Assembly (NCBI RefSeq): GCF_000968685.2
Contig: NZ_LAKD02000035.1
Span: 1 to 64,000, forward strand
Source: Streptomyces antioxidans
GTDB lineage: Bacteria; Actinomycetota; Actinomycetes; Streptomycetales; Streptomycetaceae
DNA length: 64,000 nt
Direction of reading: 5' to 3'
Shown here piece after piece: positions 33,729 to 42,513 of this stretch. How positions within the stretch are numbered: position 1 is the stretch's first letter; the number at the start of each line of letters is the position of its first letter. The notes under the pieces are model-generated. The model saw only the letters and a list, made by a program, of their open reading frames with translations, did no database searches and was not told where the DNA came from. The translations under genes were made by a program, and so were the position numbers.

Positions 33729-34667
33729 TCAGGCTGTGACCGCCCGTTCAACCAACGTGAGCGCGCTCGCCACGAGTTCCCCTCTGTGGTCGGCCGCTCC
33801 GCTGAGCCAGTGGACCCTGGGATCGCGGCGGAACCAGGAGTCCTGACGGCGTGCGAACCGCTTGGTGGCGCGGACGGTTTCGGCTCGCGCCTCCTCGTCG
33901 GCGCACTCCCCCGCGAGCGCGGCGAGCACTTGCTGATAGCCCAGCGCGCGGGAGGCGGTACGGCCGGAGCGCAGCCCCTCGTTCTCCAGTCGGCGGACCT
34001 CCGCGACCAGCCCGGCGTCCCACATCCGGTCCACCCGCAGGGCGATCCGCTGGTCCAGCTCGGGCCGCTCCACGTCAACGCCGATCTGGAGCGTGTCGTA
34101 GACCGCCTCGTGGCCGGGCAGATTGGCGGTGAACGGGCGGCCCGTGATCTCGATGACCTCCAGCGCCCGGACCACCCTGCGGCCGTTGCTGGGCAGGATC
34201 GCGCGCGCCGCCTCGGGGTCGGCGTCGGCGAGCCGGGCGTGCAGGACCCCGGAGCCCCGCTCCTCCAGCTCGGCCTCGAGCCGGGCCCGGACGGCGGGGT
34301 CGGTGCCCGGGAACTCGAGGGCGTCGATGGCCCCGCGGATGTAGAGGCCGGAGCCGCCGACCAGGACGGGGGTGCGGCCCTTGGCGAGCAGGCGGTCCAT
34401 CTCGGCGCGGGCCAGCCGCTGGTACTCGGCGACGCTCGCGGTCTGGGTGACGTCCCAGATGTCCAGCAGCCGGTGCGGCACCCCCTGCCGCTCGTCCTCC
34501 GTCAGCTTGGCGGTGCCGATGTCCATGCCCCGGTACAGCTGCATGGAGTCGGCGTTGACGACCTCGCCGTCGAGGTGTCTGGCGAGTGCGACGCCCAGAT
34601 CGGACTTTCCGGCCGCCGTGGGGCCGACGACGGCGATGACTCGCGGCGGATGGCCTGCAGTATTCAC
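33729..34667 (-). CDS. miaA: tRNA dimethylallyltransferase
   Basis: A 312-residue enzyme adding dimethylallyl to N6 of A37 in tRNAs. P-loop GPTAAGKSDLGVALA near residue 16, then NADSMQLYRGMDIGTAKLT, GGSGLYIRGAID, and TRASRALGYQQVLAAL-type C-terminal motif (TASRALGYQQ), plus ATKRFARRQDSWFRRD, the tRNA-contacting stretch. The GTG at 34667 (VNTAGHPP) gives the expected length; a much longer frame extends upstream through non-coding DNA. Its substrate is next modified by MiaB, encoded 1.7 kb away. Confidence 0.96.
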   Translation of the reverse strand: MNTAGHPPRVIAVVGPTAAGKSDLGVALARHLDGEVVNADSMQLYRGMDIGTAKLTEDERQGVPHRLLDIWDVTQTASVAEYQRLARAEMDRLLAKGRTPVLVGGSGLYIRGAIDALEFPGTDPAVRARLEAELEERGSGVLHARLADADPEAARAILPSNGRRVVRALEVIEITGRPFTANLPGHEAVYDTLQIGVDVERPELDQRIALRVDRMWDAGLVAEVRRLENEGLRSGRTASRALGYQQVLAALAGECADEEARAETVRATKRFARRQDSWFRRDPRVHWLSGAADHRGELVASALTLVERAVTA

Positions 34668-34836
34668 CGGGCCAGTCTCGCAAACGCCCGGGGGCCTCCT
34701 CGAACGAGCGACGTGACGGGGCACCGCCGGGTTCGTTGCCTGTTGCGAGGTTCCGAGCGCCGGTTCGGGGAATCGGCCGCCGCGCGTCGCGCAGTCGCCG
34801 CGCACCGCACTAGGGGGCACTCCGGGCGGCACGGGA

Positions 34837-34866
34837 TTTCGCCCACGCGAGTTTCGCCCACACGAG
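34837..34866. repeat. 15-bp direct repeat in the promoter region of the small-protein pair
   Basis: TTTCGCCCACGCGAG followed directly by TTTCGCCCACACGAG (14 of 15 identical). A -10-like TAAGGT starts one base later, so the repeat covers the -35 region, suggesting a regulator binding site. Confidence 0.5.
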
Positions 34867-34883
34867 TAAGGTATGGAGTAGAT

Positions 34884-35135
34884 ATGGGCGTGTTTTCCAG
34901 GTTTCGTCGTGTGTCGAGGGAGGCGAGCCGTTCGTCCGAGGAGGCACCGTCCGTGCGGGACGCCCAGGCCACGGAGGACGCCATGACGGCGGAGACCGGG
35001 TCCGGGACCGCCGATGGGGCTGAGACCGCGCGGAGCGGGAAGGAGAATCCGGCGGGTGAACGCGCCGGGATCCCCAAGCAGCAGTCCGCGGCCGAGGCGG
35101 CCGACAGCGAGACCGGCGAGGGCGCCCGCGCATAG
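34884..35135 (+). CDS. Small charged protein, unknown function
   Basis: An 83-residue protein starting MGVFSRFRRVSREASRSSEE, with an amphipathic basic N-terminus, an acidic middle and a conserved-looking end (IPKQQSAAEAADSETGEGARA). No domain recognised; related small proteins are common in Streptomyces (from memory). ATG 34884 has GGAG six bases upstream. It is followed after 24 bases by the antitoxin-like gene and probably shares its transcript. Confidence 0.7.
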   Translation: MGVFSRFRRVSREASRSSEEAPSVRDAQATEDAMTAETGSGTADGAETARSGKENPAGERAGIPKQQSAAEAADSETGEGARA

Positions 35136-35159
35136 GCAATCGACGAGGGTAGGTGGCAC

Positions 35160-35402
35160 ATGGGCCTGATGGACAATCTCAAGGCCAAGGCCGGTCAGAT
35201 GAAGGGCAGGGCCGGCGGCTTTGCGCAGCAGCACGAGGCCAGGATCGGGCGGGGCCTGGAGAAGGCGGCCAAGTCGGTCGACACCAGGACCAAGGGCAAG
35301 TACAGCGCCAAGATCGAGACTGGCACGGGCAAGGCGAAGGACGCTCTCAACCGCCTCTCGCAGATGGACGAGCGCAAGCCCAAGGACAAGGGCGACGCAT
35401 AA
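35160..35402 (+). CDS. Rv0909/MT0933 antitoxin-like small protein
   Basis: An 80-residue basic protein, MGLMDNLKAKAGQMKGRAGG at the N-terminus and LEKAAKSVDTRTKGKYSAKI in the middle, a good match to the MT0933 antitoxin family (MGxxDKxKgkA...G..kag..vDekTggKy...i...). The sequence is predicted helical. In mycobacteria this family pairs with a toxin; here the neighbour is an 83-residue acidic/basic protein that does not resemble any toxin I know, so an antitoxin role is doubtful. Ribosome binding site GAGGGTAGG. Confidence 0.75.
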   Translation: MGLMDNLKAKAGQMKGRAGGFAQQHEARIGRGLEKAAKSVDTRTKGKYSAKIETGTGKAKDALNRLSQMDERKPKDKGDA

Positions 35403-35404
35403 GA

Positions 35405-35434
35405 CCGGCCAAGCGAATACCGGCCAAGCGAATA
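35405..35434. repeat. Perfect 15-bp tandem duplication after the antitoxin-like gene
   Basis: CCGGCCAAGCGAATA occurs twice in succession directly after the stop codon, before the terminator. Confidence 0.8.
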
Positions 35435-35491
35435 AGACACAGAAGACGGGGGCGGGCGATGCCGGGCCCGGACCGGCCGGCCCCGCCGATA

Positions 35492-35523
35492 CGCGGCCGT
35501 GGAGCGCACGCTCCACGGCCGCG
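35492..35523. terminator. Bidirectional terminator between small-protein genes and LigB-like gene
   Basis: A perfect 13-bp stem CGCGGCCGTGGAG / CTCCACGGCCGCG with a six-base loop, located between convergent genes. Confidence 0.85.
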
Positions 35524-35529
35524 AGCGGT

Positions 35530-36342
35530 CTAGGACGACCAGCTCGCCACGAAATACCCCACGCCGTACGGCGCTTCGTCATACCGCAACTCCCCCTTCA
35601 GACGCGCCCCCGCGCCCGCCCCCGCAAGCACCTGCAGCGGCGCGCGACCCGCCGCCTTGAGCTCGTACGCCAACTCCTCGTCGAGCGCGGCCAGCGCTCC
35701 GGTGTCGGCGGCCGCCAGCGACCGCGCCAGCTCGGCGTCGAACGCGGCCGCCCGCTCGTCGAGATAGCCCGGCGCCTTCAGCGTGCGGCATGCGGTGCCA
35801 TCGCCCATCACCAGCAGCGCGACCCGCTCCGCTCGCCCGGCGAGCTCCCTTCCAACTTCAATACACCGCTCGGGAGCGAGAGGTTCCCCCACACCCAGCC
35901 CTTCCACGGGCACCGCCGGGTCCCACCCCGCGTGTTCCAGCAGCCAGGCGCCGACCGCCAGCGACGTCGGCAGCGAGCGCGAGGAACCGCCGTCCGCGGC
36001 ATCGCCGCCGCCGGACGCCCCGTCGTCCCTGCCGGACGCCCCGTCCCCGCCGGGCACCGCGTCACCTCCGGGCACCCCGCCACCCGCCACCGGCACGGCG
36101 AGCCGCACATCCACGTCCACGCCGAAGCCGCGGAACGATCCGGCCGCGCCCTGCGCATGCCGCCCGCGCCCTGCCCGATCGGCGGGCCCCACCACGATCA
36201 GGCGCTCCGGACCCGCCGCCGCGAGGGCGCGGATGACCTCGAAGCACTCCGCGCGCAGCCCGTCCAGCTCAGCAGCGGCTCCAGCGGCGACCTCGGGCAC
36301 CAGCAGCGGCGGACACGGGCAGACGGCGGCGGCGATCAGCAT
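35530..36342 (-). CDS. Class III extradiol dioxygenase-like (LigB superfamily) protein
   Basis: A 270-residue protein starting MLIAAAVCPCPPLLVPEVA, with IVVGPADRAG, LPTSLAVGAWLLEHAGW, VALLVMGDGTACRT and YGVGYFVASW, the arrangement of LigB/MEMO-like folds. The usual metal-ligand histidines near the N-terminus are replaced by cysteines (CPCPP), so iron-dependent dioxygenase activity is doubtful. A Gly/Asp-rich insert at about 95-125 is low complexity. It is 22 bases downstream of miaB on the same strand. Confidence 0.75.
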   Translation of the reverse strand: MLIAAAVCPCPPLLVPEVAAGAAAELDGLRAECFEVIRALAAAGPERLIVVGPADRAGRGRHAQGAAGSFRGFGVDVDVRLAVPVAGGGVPGGDAVPGGDGASGRDDGASGGGDAADGGSSRSLPTSLAVGAWLLEHAGWDPAVPVEGLGVGEPLAPERCIEVGRELAGRAERVALLVMGDGTACRTLKAPGYLDERAAAFDAELARSLAAADTGALAALDEELAYELKAAGRAPLQVLAGAGAGARLKGELRYDEAPYGVGYFVASWSS

Positions 36343-36364
36343 GATCGTGAGCCTAGCCGTGTGA

Positions 36365-37897
36365 TCAGTCGCAGCCGCAGCCCGCGGCGGGCGCGGCCGG
36401 CTGCGGCGGCGGGGCGCCCACCGTCGGCAGGCCCAGCATCACGCCCGCGGGCTTCTTCTCCTCGGACGCGCTCCGCCGCTCCCAGGCGTCCCCGGCGCGG
36501 GTGCGCCGCACGCCCCGCGCCGGGCCCTCGGCCAGCAGATGGTGGGGGGCGGCGTAGGTGATGTCGACGGTGACGACGTCACCGGGGCGCACCGGCTCCT
36601 CGGGCCGCGCGAAGTGCACCAGCCGGTTGTCGGGGGCACGGCCGGACAGCCGCCGCGTGGCGTCGTCCTTACGGCCCTCGCCCTCGGCGACCAGCACCTC
36701 CAGCGTGCGCCCGACCTGCTTCTTGTTCTCCTCCCAGGAGATCTCCTCCTGGAGGGCGACCAGCCGCTCGTAGCGCTCCTGGACGACCGCCTTGGGCACC
36801 TGGCCGTCCATCTCGGCGGCGGGCGTCCCGGGCCGCTTGGAGTACTGGAAGGTGAACGCCTGGGCGAACCACGCCTCGCGCACCACGTGCAGCGTCTGCT
36901 CGAAGTCCTCCTCCGTCTCCCCGGGGAAGCCGACGATGATGTCGGTCGAGATGGCGGCGTCGGGCATCGCGGCGCGCACCTTCTCGATGATGCCCAGGTA
37001 GCGCTCCTGCCGGTACGAGCGGCGCATCGCCTTGAGCACGGTGTCCGAGCCGGACTGCAGCGGCATGTGCAGCTGCGGCATCACGTTCTCCGTCTCCGCC
37101 ATGGCGGCGATGACGTCGTCGGTGAAGTCACGCGGATGCGGCGAGGTGAACCGGACCCGCTCCAGGCCCTCGACCTTCCCGCAGGCGCGCAGCAGCTTGC
37201 TGAACGCCTCGCGGTCGCCGATGTCGGAGCCGTAGGCGTTCACGTTCTGGCCGAGCAGGGTGATCTCGGTGACGCCCTCGGCGACCAGGGTCTCCACCTC
37301 GGCGAGGATGTCGCCGGGGCGGCGGTCCTTCTCCTTGCCGCGCAGCGCCGGGACGATACAGAAGGTGCAGGTGTTGTTGCAGCCCACCGAGATGGAGACC
37401 CACGCGGCATACGCGGACTCGCGCCGCGTCGGCAGCGTGGAAGGGAAGGCCTCCAGTGACTCGGCGATCTCGACCTGGGCCTCCTCCTGGACGCGGGCGC
37501 GCTCCAGCAGCACCGGCAGGCTGCCGATGTTGTGGGTGCCGAAGACCACGTCGACCCAGGGGGCCTTGTTGACGATGGTGTCGCGGTCCTTTTGGGCCAG
37601 ACAGCCGCCGACGGCGATCTGCATGCCCGGCCGCCGGGCCTTGATCGGCGCGAGTCGGCCGAGGTTGCCGTACAGCCGGTTGTCGGCGTTCTCCCGCACC
37701 GCGCAGGTGTTGAAGACGACGATGTCGGCCTCGCCCTCACCGGTGCCCTCGGGCGCGCGGACATAGCCCGCCTCTTCCAGGAGGCCCGATAGCCGCTCGG
37801 AGTCGTGGACATTCATCTGGCACCCGTAGGTGCGGATCTCGTAGCTCTTGGGTGCTTGAACGTCCACTGCCGGGCTCCGGTCGCTGCTGATGGTCAC
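36365..37897 (-). CDS. miaB: tRNA-2-methylthio-N6-dimethylallyladenosine synthase
   Basis: A 510-residue radical-SAM methylthiotransferase acting on A37 after MiaA. N-terminal UPF0004 domain with three cluster cysteines (YGCQMNVHDSE, VFNTCAVRENA, VGGCLAQKD); radical-SAM motif CNNTCTFCIVP; C-terminal TRAM domain (LEVLVAEGEGRKDD...GRAPDNRLVHF). The C-terminal tail ends in AGCGCD. GTG start at 37897. Downstream gene: the LigB-like protein. Confidence 0.97.
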   Translation of the reverse strand: MTISSDRSPAVDVQAPKSYEIRTYGCQMNVHDSERLSGLLEEAGYVRAPEGTGEGEADIVVFNTCAVRENADNRLYGNLGRLAPIKARRPGMQIAVGGCLAQKDRDTIVNKAPWVDVVFGTHNIGSLPVLLERARVQEEAQVEIAESLEAFPSTLPTRRESAYAAWVSISVGCNNTCTFCIVPALRGKEKDRRPGDILAEVETLVAEGVTEITLLGQNVNAYGSDIGDREAFSKLLRACGKVEGLERVRFTSPHPRDFTDDVIAAMAETENVMPQLHMPLQSGSDTVLKAMRRSYRQERYLGIIEKVRAAMPDAAISTDIIVGFPGETEEDFEQTLHVVREAWFAQAFTFQYSKRPGTPAAEMDGQVPKAVVQERYERLVALQEEISWEENKKQVGRTLEVLVAEGEGRKDDATRRLSGRAPDNRLVHFARPEEPVRPGDVVTVDITYAAPHHLLAEGPARGVRRTRAGDAWERRSASEEKKPAGVMLGLPTVGAPPPQPAAPAAGCGCD

Positions 37898-38089
37898 CCA
37901 ACAAGGGTAGGCGTTCGCAGAAGCCCTTCCGCCGGGCGGTGTACCGGGCCACGCATCCGTCCCCGGGAGGGTGCTGCGCTCCGTCGGGTGCGCGGGCGGC
38001 GCCCGTACAACGGGATCCGCGGCTCGCCCCGCCTTCCCGTCGAGGCTCGCCCCTCCCCTCAGGTCAGCGGGCCTGGCAGGATCCTCGCC

Positions 38090-39079
38090 ATGGCCCTCAC
38101 CCTTCCGCGCCTGGACCGGCGCCGTGCCCTGCAGTCAGCCGCCGCGGGCCTCGTCGCCCTCGGGCTGCTGCTGTGGTGGCTGCTGGCGTCGGGCGGTGGC
38201 CCCTCGCCCAGCGGCCGGGTGACGTTCGCGACGGGCGTCTCCACCGGGGTCTACGACACCTACGGCCGGATGCTCCAGCAGGACCTCGCCCGGGACCTCC
38301 CCGACGTGGATGTGCGGCTGGCCCAGTCCAGGGGGTCCCCGGACAACGTCGAGCGGCTGGCCCAGGGCAAGGCCACGTTCGCCATCGCCGCCACCGACGC
38401 CGTCGCCGCCTACCAGGGCGAGGGAGCGGGGCGACTGCGGGCCTGCGCCCGACTCTACGACGACTACATGCAGCTGGTGGTGCCCAAGGGCTCGTCCGTA
38501 CGGTCGGCCCGCGATCTGAGGCACCTGCGGGTGGGTGTGGGCGACGACGGCTCGGGCGTACAGCTGATCACCCGGGCGCTGATCAAGGCCGCCGGGCTCG
38601 ACTTCGACCGCGACATCCGGGCGAAGCGGGTCGGCATCGACGCCATGCCGAGGCTGCTGCGGCAGGGCAAGCTCGACGCGTTCTTCTGGTCGGGCGGGCT
38701 GCCGACCACCGCGGTGCGCACCCTGGCCCACGCCTACCCGATCCGGCTCGTCCAGCTCGGCGACCTCACCGGCCCGCTGCACCGGCAGGGCGGGGTGACG
38801 CGCTACTACCGGGCGGCCACCGTGCCCGCCGACGCGTACGAGGAGATACGCAGGCAGGAGCCGGTCAAGACGATCGCCGTACCGAACCTCCTGGTCACCA
38901 CGGACCGGGTGGCCCCCGCCCTGGCGGAGGGTGTCACCCGCACGGTGATAGACAACCGGGACCGCATCGGGGCGAAGGTGCACGCCGCCCAGAAGGTGGA
39001 CCTGCGGACAGCCGTCTTCACCGATCCCCTCGCCCTCCACAAGGGCGCGGCGCGCTATTACCGCTCGGTCAAGCCGTAG
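38090..39079 (+). CDS. TAXI-family TRAP-type solute-binding protein, membrane-anchored
   Basis: A 329-residue extracytoplasmic binding protein. N-terminus RLDRRRALQSAAAG plus a hydrophobic stretch ending LLLWWLLASGGG, with no lipobox or clear cleavage site, so it may stay anchored. The binding domain has FATGVSTGVYDTYGRML, SRGSPDNVERLAQGKATFAI, LVVPKGSSVRSARDLRHLRV and FFWSGGLPTTAV, all typical TAXI motifs. TAXI proteins normally feed TRAP transporters, but no DctQ/DctM-type membrane gene lies nearby; instead the gene converges on a histidine kinase of the glutamate-sensing type. It may deliver ligand to the sensor (inference). Confidence 0.88.
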   Translation: MALTLPRLDRRRALQSAAAGLVALGLLLWWLLASGGGPSPSGRVTFATGVSTGVYDTYGRMLQQDLARDLPDVDVRLAQSRGSPDNVERLAQGKATFAIAATDAVAAYQGEGAGRLRACARLYDDYMQLVVPKGSSVRSARDLRHLRVGVGDDGSGVQLITRALIKAAGLDFDRDIRAKRVGIDAMPRLLRQGKLDAFFWSGGLPTTAVRTLAHAYPIRLVQLGDLTGPLHRQGGVTRYYRAATVPADAYEEIRRQEPVKTIAVPNLLVTTDRVAPALAEGVTRTVIDNRDRIGAKVHAAQKVDLRTAVFTDPLALHKGAARYYRSVKP

Positions 39080-39183
39080 CCCGGGAACCGAGCCGTAGTC
39101 CGACACCGCCGCCCCGGAGACGCTGGCGCGGGCCGCCGAGCTCCTGGCCCGACGGTGCCGCCGTCGCGTCCTTACGGCCCGCG

Positions 39184-40620
39184 TCACGTCCTTACGGTCG
39201 TCATCGTCTCGCCCTGACCCGTCCGCGGCACCGTCATGGTCACGCGCAGACCGCACGGCTCATTGGGCGCGTAGCCGATCGTGGCCCCGCCCGCCGCCAG
39301 CAGCGCGCGGGTGATGGACAGGCCCAGGCCCGAGCCCGAGACGTTCTGGTGGCGGCTGCTGCGCCAGAAGCGGTCGCCGACGCGGGCGAGCTCGTCCTCG
39401 GTGAGGCCCGGGCCGCCGTCGGCGACGACGATCGCCACGGTGTCGCCCTCCGTGCGCGCGGAGACCTCGACATGCGCGCCCTCGGGCGTGAACTTCAGGG
39501 CGTTGTCGACGACGGCGTCCAGCGCGCTGGACAGGGCCACCGGGTCGGCCCAGCCGGTGACGGCCGCGGGGCCCGTGTAGGCGAGCCCGACCTCCTTCCG
39601 CTCGGCCACCGGAAGCCAGGCGTCCACCCGGTCGGTGGCCAGCTCCGCGATATCGGTGAGCCGCAGATCCGCGGCGGAGTGCTCGGCCAGGGCGAGGTCG
39701 AGGAGATCGTCCAGGACGCTGGCCAGGCGCTTGCCCTCCGCGCGCACCGACGCGATCTCCTCATGGCCGTCCGGCAGCTCCAGCGCCAGCAGCTCGATGC
39801 GCAGCAAGAGCGCCGAGAGCGGATTGCGCAGCTGATGGGAGGCGTCGGCGACGAACGCCCGCTGCTGCTCCAGGACTTGCTCGACGTTGTCGGCCATCTC
39901 GTTGAACGAGCGGGCCAGCCGCCGCAGCTCCGGCGGCCCCGAGGCGGCCGCGACACGGGACTGCATCCGTCCGGTCGCGATGTCATGGGTCGCGGTGTCC
40001 AGGACGCGTACGGGCCGCAGCACCCATCCGGTGAGCCGGAAGGCGGCGCCGACGGCCAGCAGCATCGCGGCGCATTCACCGCCGCCGATCACCAGCCAGC
40101 CGTGCAGGATCCGCGACCGCATCTGACCGGTGGGCGAGTCGGTGACGATGACGGCCACCACGTCCCCGTCGCGGACGACGGGGGACGCCACGGTGAGCCT
40201 GCCCTGCTGCCAGGGCCACACCTGGGGCGGATCGTGGCTGCGGCGCCCGGCAAGTGCCTCGTCGAACGCCTGGGCGCTCTCGCCGGTGTCCTGCAGCCGC
40301 CAGCCACGGGGCGCCTCGGCCATGGGCGGTGCGTCCCGGTCCCGGTAGAAGACCCCGGCCCGGATGCCGTACAGGTCGTGGTAGCGCTTGAGCTCGGCGC
40401 GCAGGGTGTCCAGCCGCTCGTCCCCCTCGGCGCCGACCGCCCCCATGGGTCCCGCGGTGACGAACTGGGCGAGCGCGGCGAAGCGCGCGGTGTCATCGAT
40501 CCGGTCGACGACCACGCGCTGCTGCTCGCGGGCGGCCAGGCTCCCGGCGAGCGGGAAGCCGAGCGCGAGCAGCACGCCCGCCATAAGGACGATGAGAAGC
40601 GGGAGGAGCCTTGTGCGCAC
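39184..40620 (-). CDS. gluK: Sensor histidine kinase, GluK-like
   Basis: A 478-residue membrane sensor. Two membrane segments (LLPLLIVLMAGVLLALGFPLAG near 5-26 and WLVIGGGECAAMLLAVGAAF near 175) flank a ~145-residue extracytoplasmic domain. HAMP domain, then H-box FVADASHQLRNPLSALL, N-box VDNALKF, G1 VADGGPGL, F-box FWRSSRH and G2 GSGLGLSI are all intact. Its position next to the gluABCD importer matches the GluK sensor described in S. coelicolor as responding to glutamate; the symbol rests on synteny. It is 18 bases downstream of gluR. Confidence 0.88.
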   Translation of the reverse strand: MRTRLLPLLIVLMAGVLLALGFPLAGSLAAREQQRVVVDRIDDTARFAALAQFVTAGPMGAVGAEGDERLDTLRAELKRYHDLYGIRAGVFYRDRDAPPMAEAPRGWRLQDTGESAQAFDEALAGRRSHDPPQVWPWQQGRLTVASPVVRDGDVVAVIVTDSPTGQMRSRILHGWLVIGGGECAAMLLAVGAAFRLTGWVLRPVRVLDTATHDIATGRMQSRVAAASGPPELRRLARSFNEMADNVEQVLEQQRAFVADASHQLRNPLSALLLRIELLALELPDGHEEIASVRAEGKRLASVLDDLLDLALAEHSAADLRLTDIAELATDRVDAWLPVAERKEVGLAYTGPAAVTGWADPVALSSALDAVVDNALKFTPEGAHVEVSARTEGDTVAIVVADGGPGLTEDELARVGDRFWRSSRHQNVSGSGLGLSITRALLAAGGATIGYAPNEPCGLRVTMTVPRTGQGETMTTVRT

Positions 40621-40638
40621 CGAGGGAGCCCCGGTCGC

Positions 40639-41349
40639 TCAGTCGGCCGGGGCGACGAGGCGATAGCCCACCCCGCGCACCGTCTCGATCAGGGCGGGCA
40701 ACCGCAGCTTCGAGCGCAGGGAGGCGATATGGACCTCCAGGGTGCGCCCAGTCCCCTCCCAACTGGTACGCCAGACCTCGCTGATGATCTGCTCCCGGCG
40801 GAAGACCACACCGGGGCGCTGGGCAAGCAGGGCGAGCAGATCGAACTCCTTACGGGTGAGCGAGACGGTCATACCGTTGACGGAGACCTGGCGGGTGGGC
40901 AACTCGATGGTCACCGGGCCGAGCCGCAGCGGCGGGTGGGAGCCGTCCGGGCCCTCCTCGGTGGCGTGGCCCGGGTCGTGGGCGGCGGTGCGGCGGCTGA
41001 CGGCGTGGATCCGGGCGAGCAGCTCCATGGTGTCGTACGGCTTGACCACGTAGTCGTCGGCGCCGAGGTTGAGCCCGTGTATGCGGGAGCGCACATCGGC
41101 GCGCGCCGTCACCATGATCACGGGGGTGGCGGTGCGCTTGCGGATCTTGCCGCACACCTCGAAACCGTCCTGGTCGGGCAGGCCGAGGTCGAGGAGGACG
41201 ACGCCGAAGGGGGCGCCGGAGTCGGGCAGCAGCGCCTGCAGCGCCTCCTCGCCGCTGCGGGCGTGGGTGACCTCGAAACCGTGTTTGGAGAGCATGGCGG
41301 ACAGAGCCGCGGCGACATGGTTGTCGTCCTCGACGAGCAGCAGTCTCAC
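40639..41349 (-). CDS. gluR: OmpR-family response regulator, GluR-like
   Basis: A 236-residue regulator. Receiver domain RLLLVEDDNHVAAALSAML with the phospho-acceptor Asp in VVLLDLGLPDQDG and the switch Lys in VVKPYD; winged-helix DNA-binding domain at the C-terminus (LTRKEFDLLALLAQRPGVVF...TLEVHIASLRSKL). GTG start at 41349; a longer frame to 41442 adds unlikely residues. It is divergent from gluA, and by synteny is the regulator of the glutamate importer. Confidence 0.88.
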   Translation of the reverse strand: MRLLLVEDDNHVAAALSAMLSKHGFEVTHARSGEEALQALLPDSGAPFGVVLLDLGLPDQDGFEVCGKIRKRTATPVIMVTARADVRSRIHGLNLGADDYVVKPYDTMELLARIHAVSRRTAAHDPGHATEEGPDGSHPPLRLGPVTIELPTRQVSVNGMTVSLTRKEFDLLALLAQRPGVVFRREQIISEVWRTSWEGTGRTLEVHIASLRSKLRLPALIETVRGVGYRLVAPAD

Positions 41350-41656
41350 CGGCCCGCTCCGCCACCTTCCCGCATCTGGGGGGACGCGCCCCGTACGCGC
41401 CTCCGTCACCATGTCTTCGCACGCGGCCACGAACATGGCCACAGGGCATCCACGCCGATCGACGGGCAGCCGTCAAGACGCATTCGGTCACACAGTGGTT
41501 TCCGTTACGCAGCCGGTACAGCGCGCGTCGTCCCGTTCACGCAGAGTGTCGCGTAGCAGCCATATCGTTATCCTCAATTTCAGCTCAGATGTAATGACGC
41601 TGGTCGTGGCCGCTCATTAGGGTCCTCCCAACCGAGGAGGACGGAGCGAGACGCCG
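41350..41656. promoter_or_regulatory. Divergent gluR / gluA control region
   Basis: 307 bases with no gene. The part nearest gluA (41560-41600) is AT-rich for this chromosome and contains TTATCC and TAATGA 18 bases apart, a possible promoter for gluA; the gluA ribosome binding site is GAGGAGGACGGAG. GluR operator sites are expected here, but I cannot define them. Confidence 0.45.
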
Positions 41657-42433
41657 ATGAGCGAAGTATCGGTGACCAAGGACGCCGCACCGGTGGCGAA
41701 CGCGTTGGTTGCGCTGTCAGGAGTCAACAAGCACTTCGGCGCGCTGCATGTGCTCCAGGACATCGACCTGACCATCAACCGCGGCGAAGTGGTCGTCGTC
41801 ATCGGGCCCTCCGGGTCCGGGAAGTCGACGCTGTGCCGCACGGTCAACCGGCTGGAGACGATCGACACCGGCTCGATCACGATCGACGGCAAGCCGCTGC
41901 CCCAGGAGGGCAGGGAGCTCGCCCGACTGCGCGCCGACGTCGGCATGGTCTTCCAGTCCTTCAACCTCTTCGCGCACAAGACGGTGCTCGAGAACGTGAT
42001 GCTGGGCCAGATCAAGGTCCGCAAGACGGACAAGAAGGCCGCTGAGGAGAGGGCCCGCACACTGCTCGACCGGGTCGGCGTCGGCGCCCAGGCGGACAAG
42101 TACCCGGCCCAGCTGTCCGGTGGCCAGCAGCAGCGCGTGGCGATCGCGCGCGCCCTGGCCATGGAGCCGAAGGTGATGCTCTTCGACGAGCCGACCTCGG
42201 CGCTGGACCCGGAGATGATCAACGAGGTCCTTGAGGTCATGCAGCAGCTCGCCCGGGACGGCATGACGATGGTCGTCGTCACCCATGAGATGGGCTTCGC
42301 CCGCTCCGCCGCGAACCGGGTGGTCTTCATGGCCGACGGCCGGATCGTCGAAGAGGCCGAGCCGGAGCAGTTCTTCAACAACCCCCGCAGCGACCGGGCC
42401 AAGGACTTCCTGTCGAAGATCCTGCACCACTGA
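41657..42433 (+). CDS. gluA: Glutamate ABC transporter, ATP-binding protein
   Basis: A 258-residue polar amino acid ABC ATPase. Walker A GPSGSGKST, Q-loop MVFQSFNLFAHKTVLENV, signature LSGGQQQRVAIARAL, Walker B VMLFDEPTSALDPE and H-loop VVTHEMGFA are all canonical. First gene of gluABCD, whose products form a glutamate importer. Confidence 0.95.
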   Translation: MSEVSVTKDAAPVANALVALSGVNKHFGALHVLQDIDLTINRGEVVVVIGPSGSGKSTLCRTVNRLETIDTGSITIDGKPLPQEGRELARLRADVGMVFQSFNLFAHKTVLENVMLGQIKVRKTDKKAAEERARTLLDRVGVGAQADKYPAQLSGGQQQRVAIARALAMEPKVMLFDEPTSALDPEMINEVLEVMQQLARDGMTMVVVTHEMGFARSAANRVVFMADGRIVEEAEPEQFFNNPRSDRAKDFLSKILHH

Positions 42434-42513
42434 GCCGAGCCGGCTCGGGCCGACCGCGGCACGTTCGCCACTGCGTATCTGAAGCACGTACTGAACACAG
42501 AGGGATGGGCACC

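Noticed and set aside
37939..41556. A 1205-codon plus-strand frame spanning the TAXI, gluK and gluR region
   Set aside because: It covers three well-supported genes in another frame and has no recognisable protein sequence.
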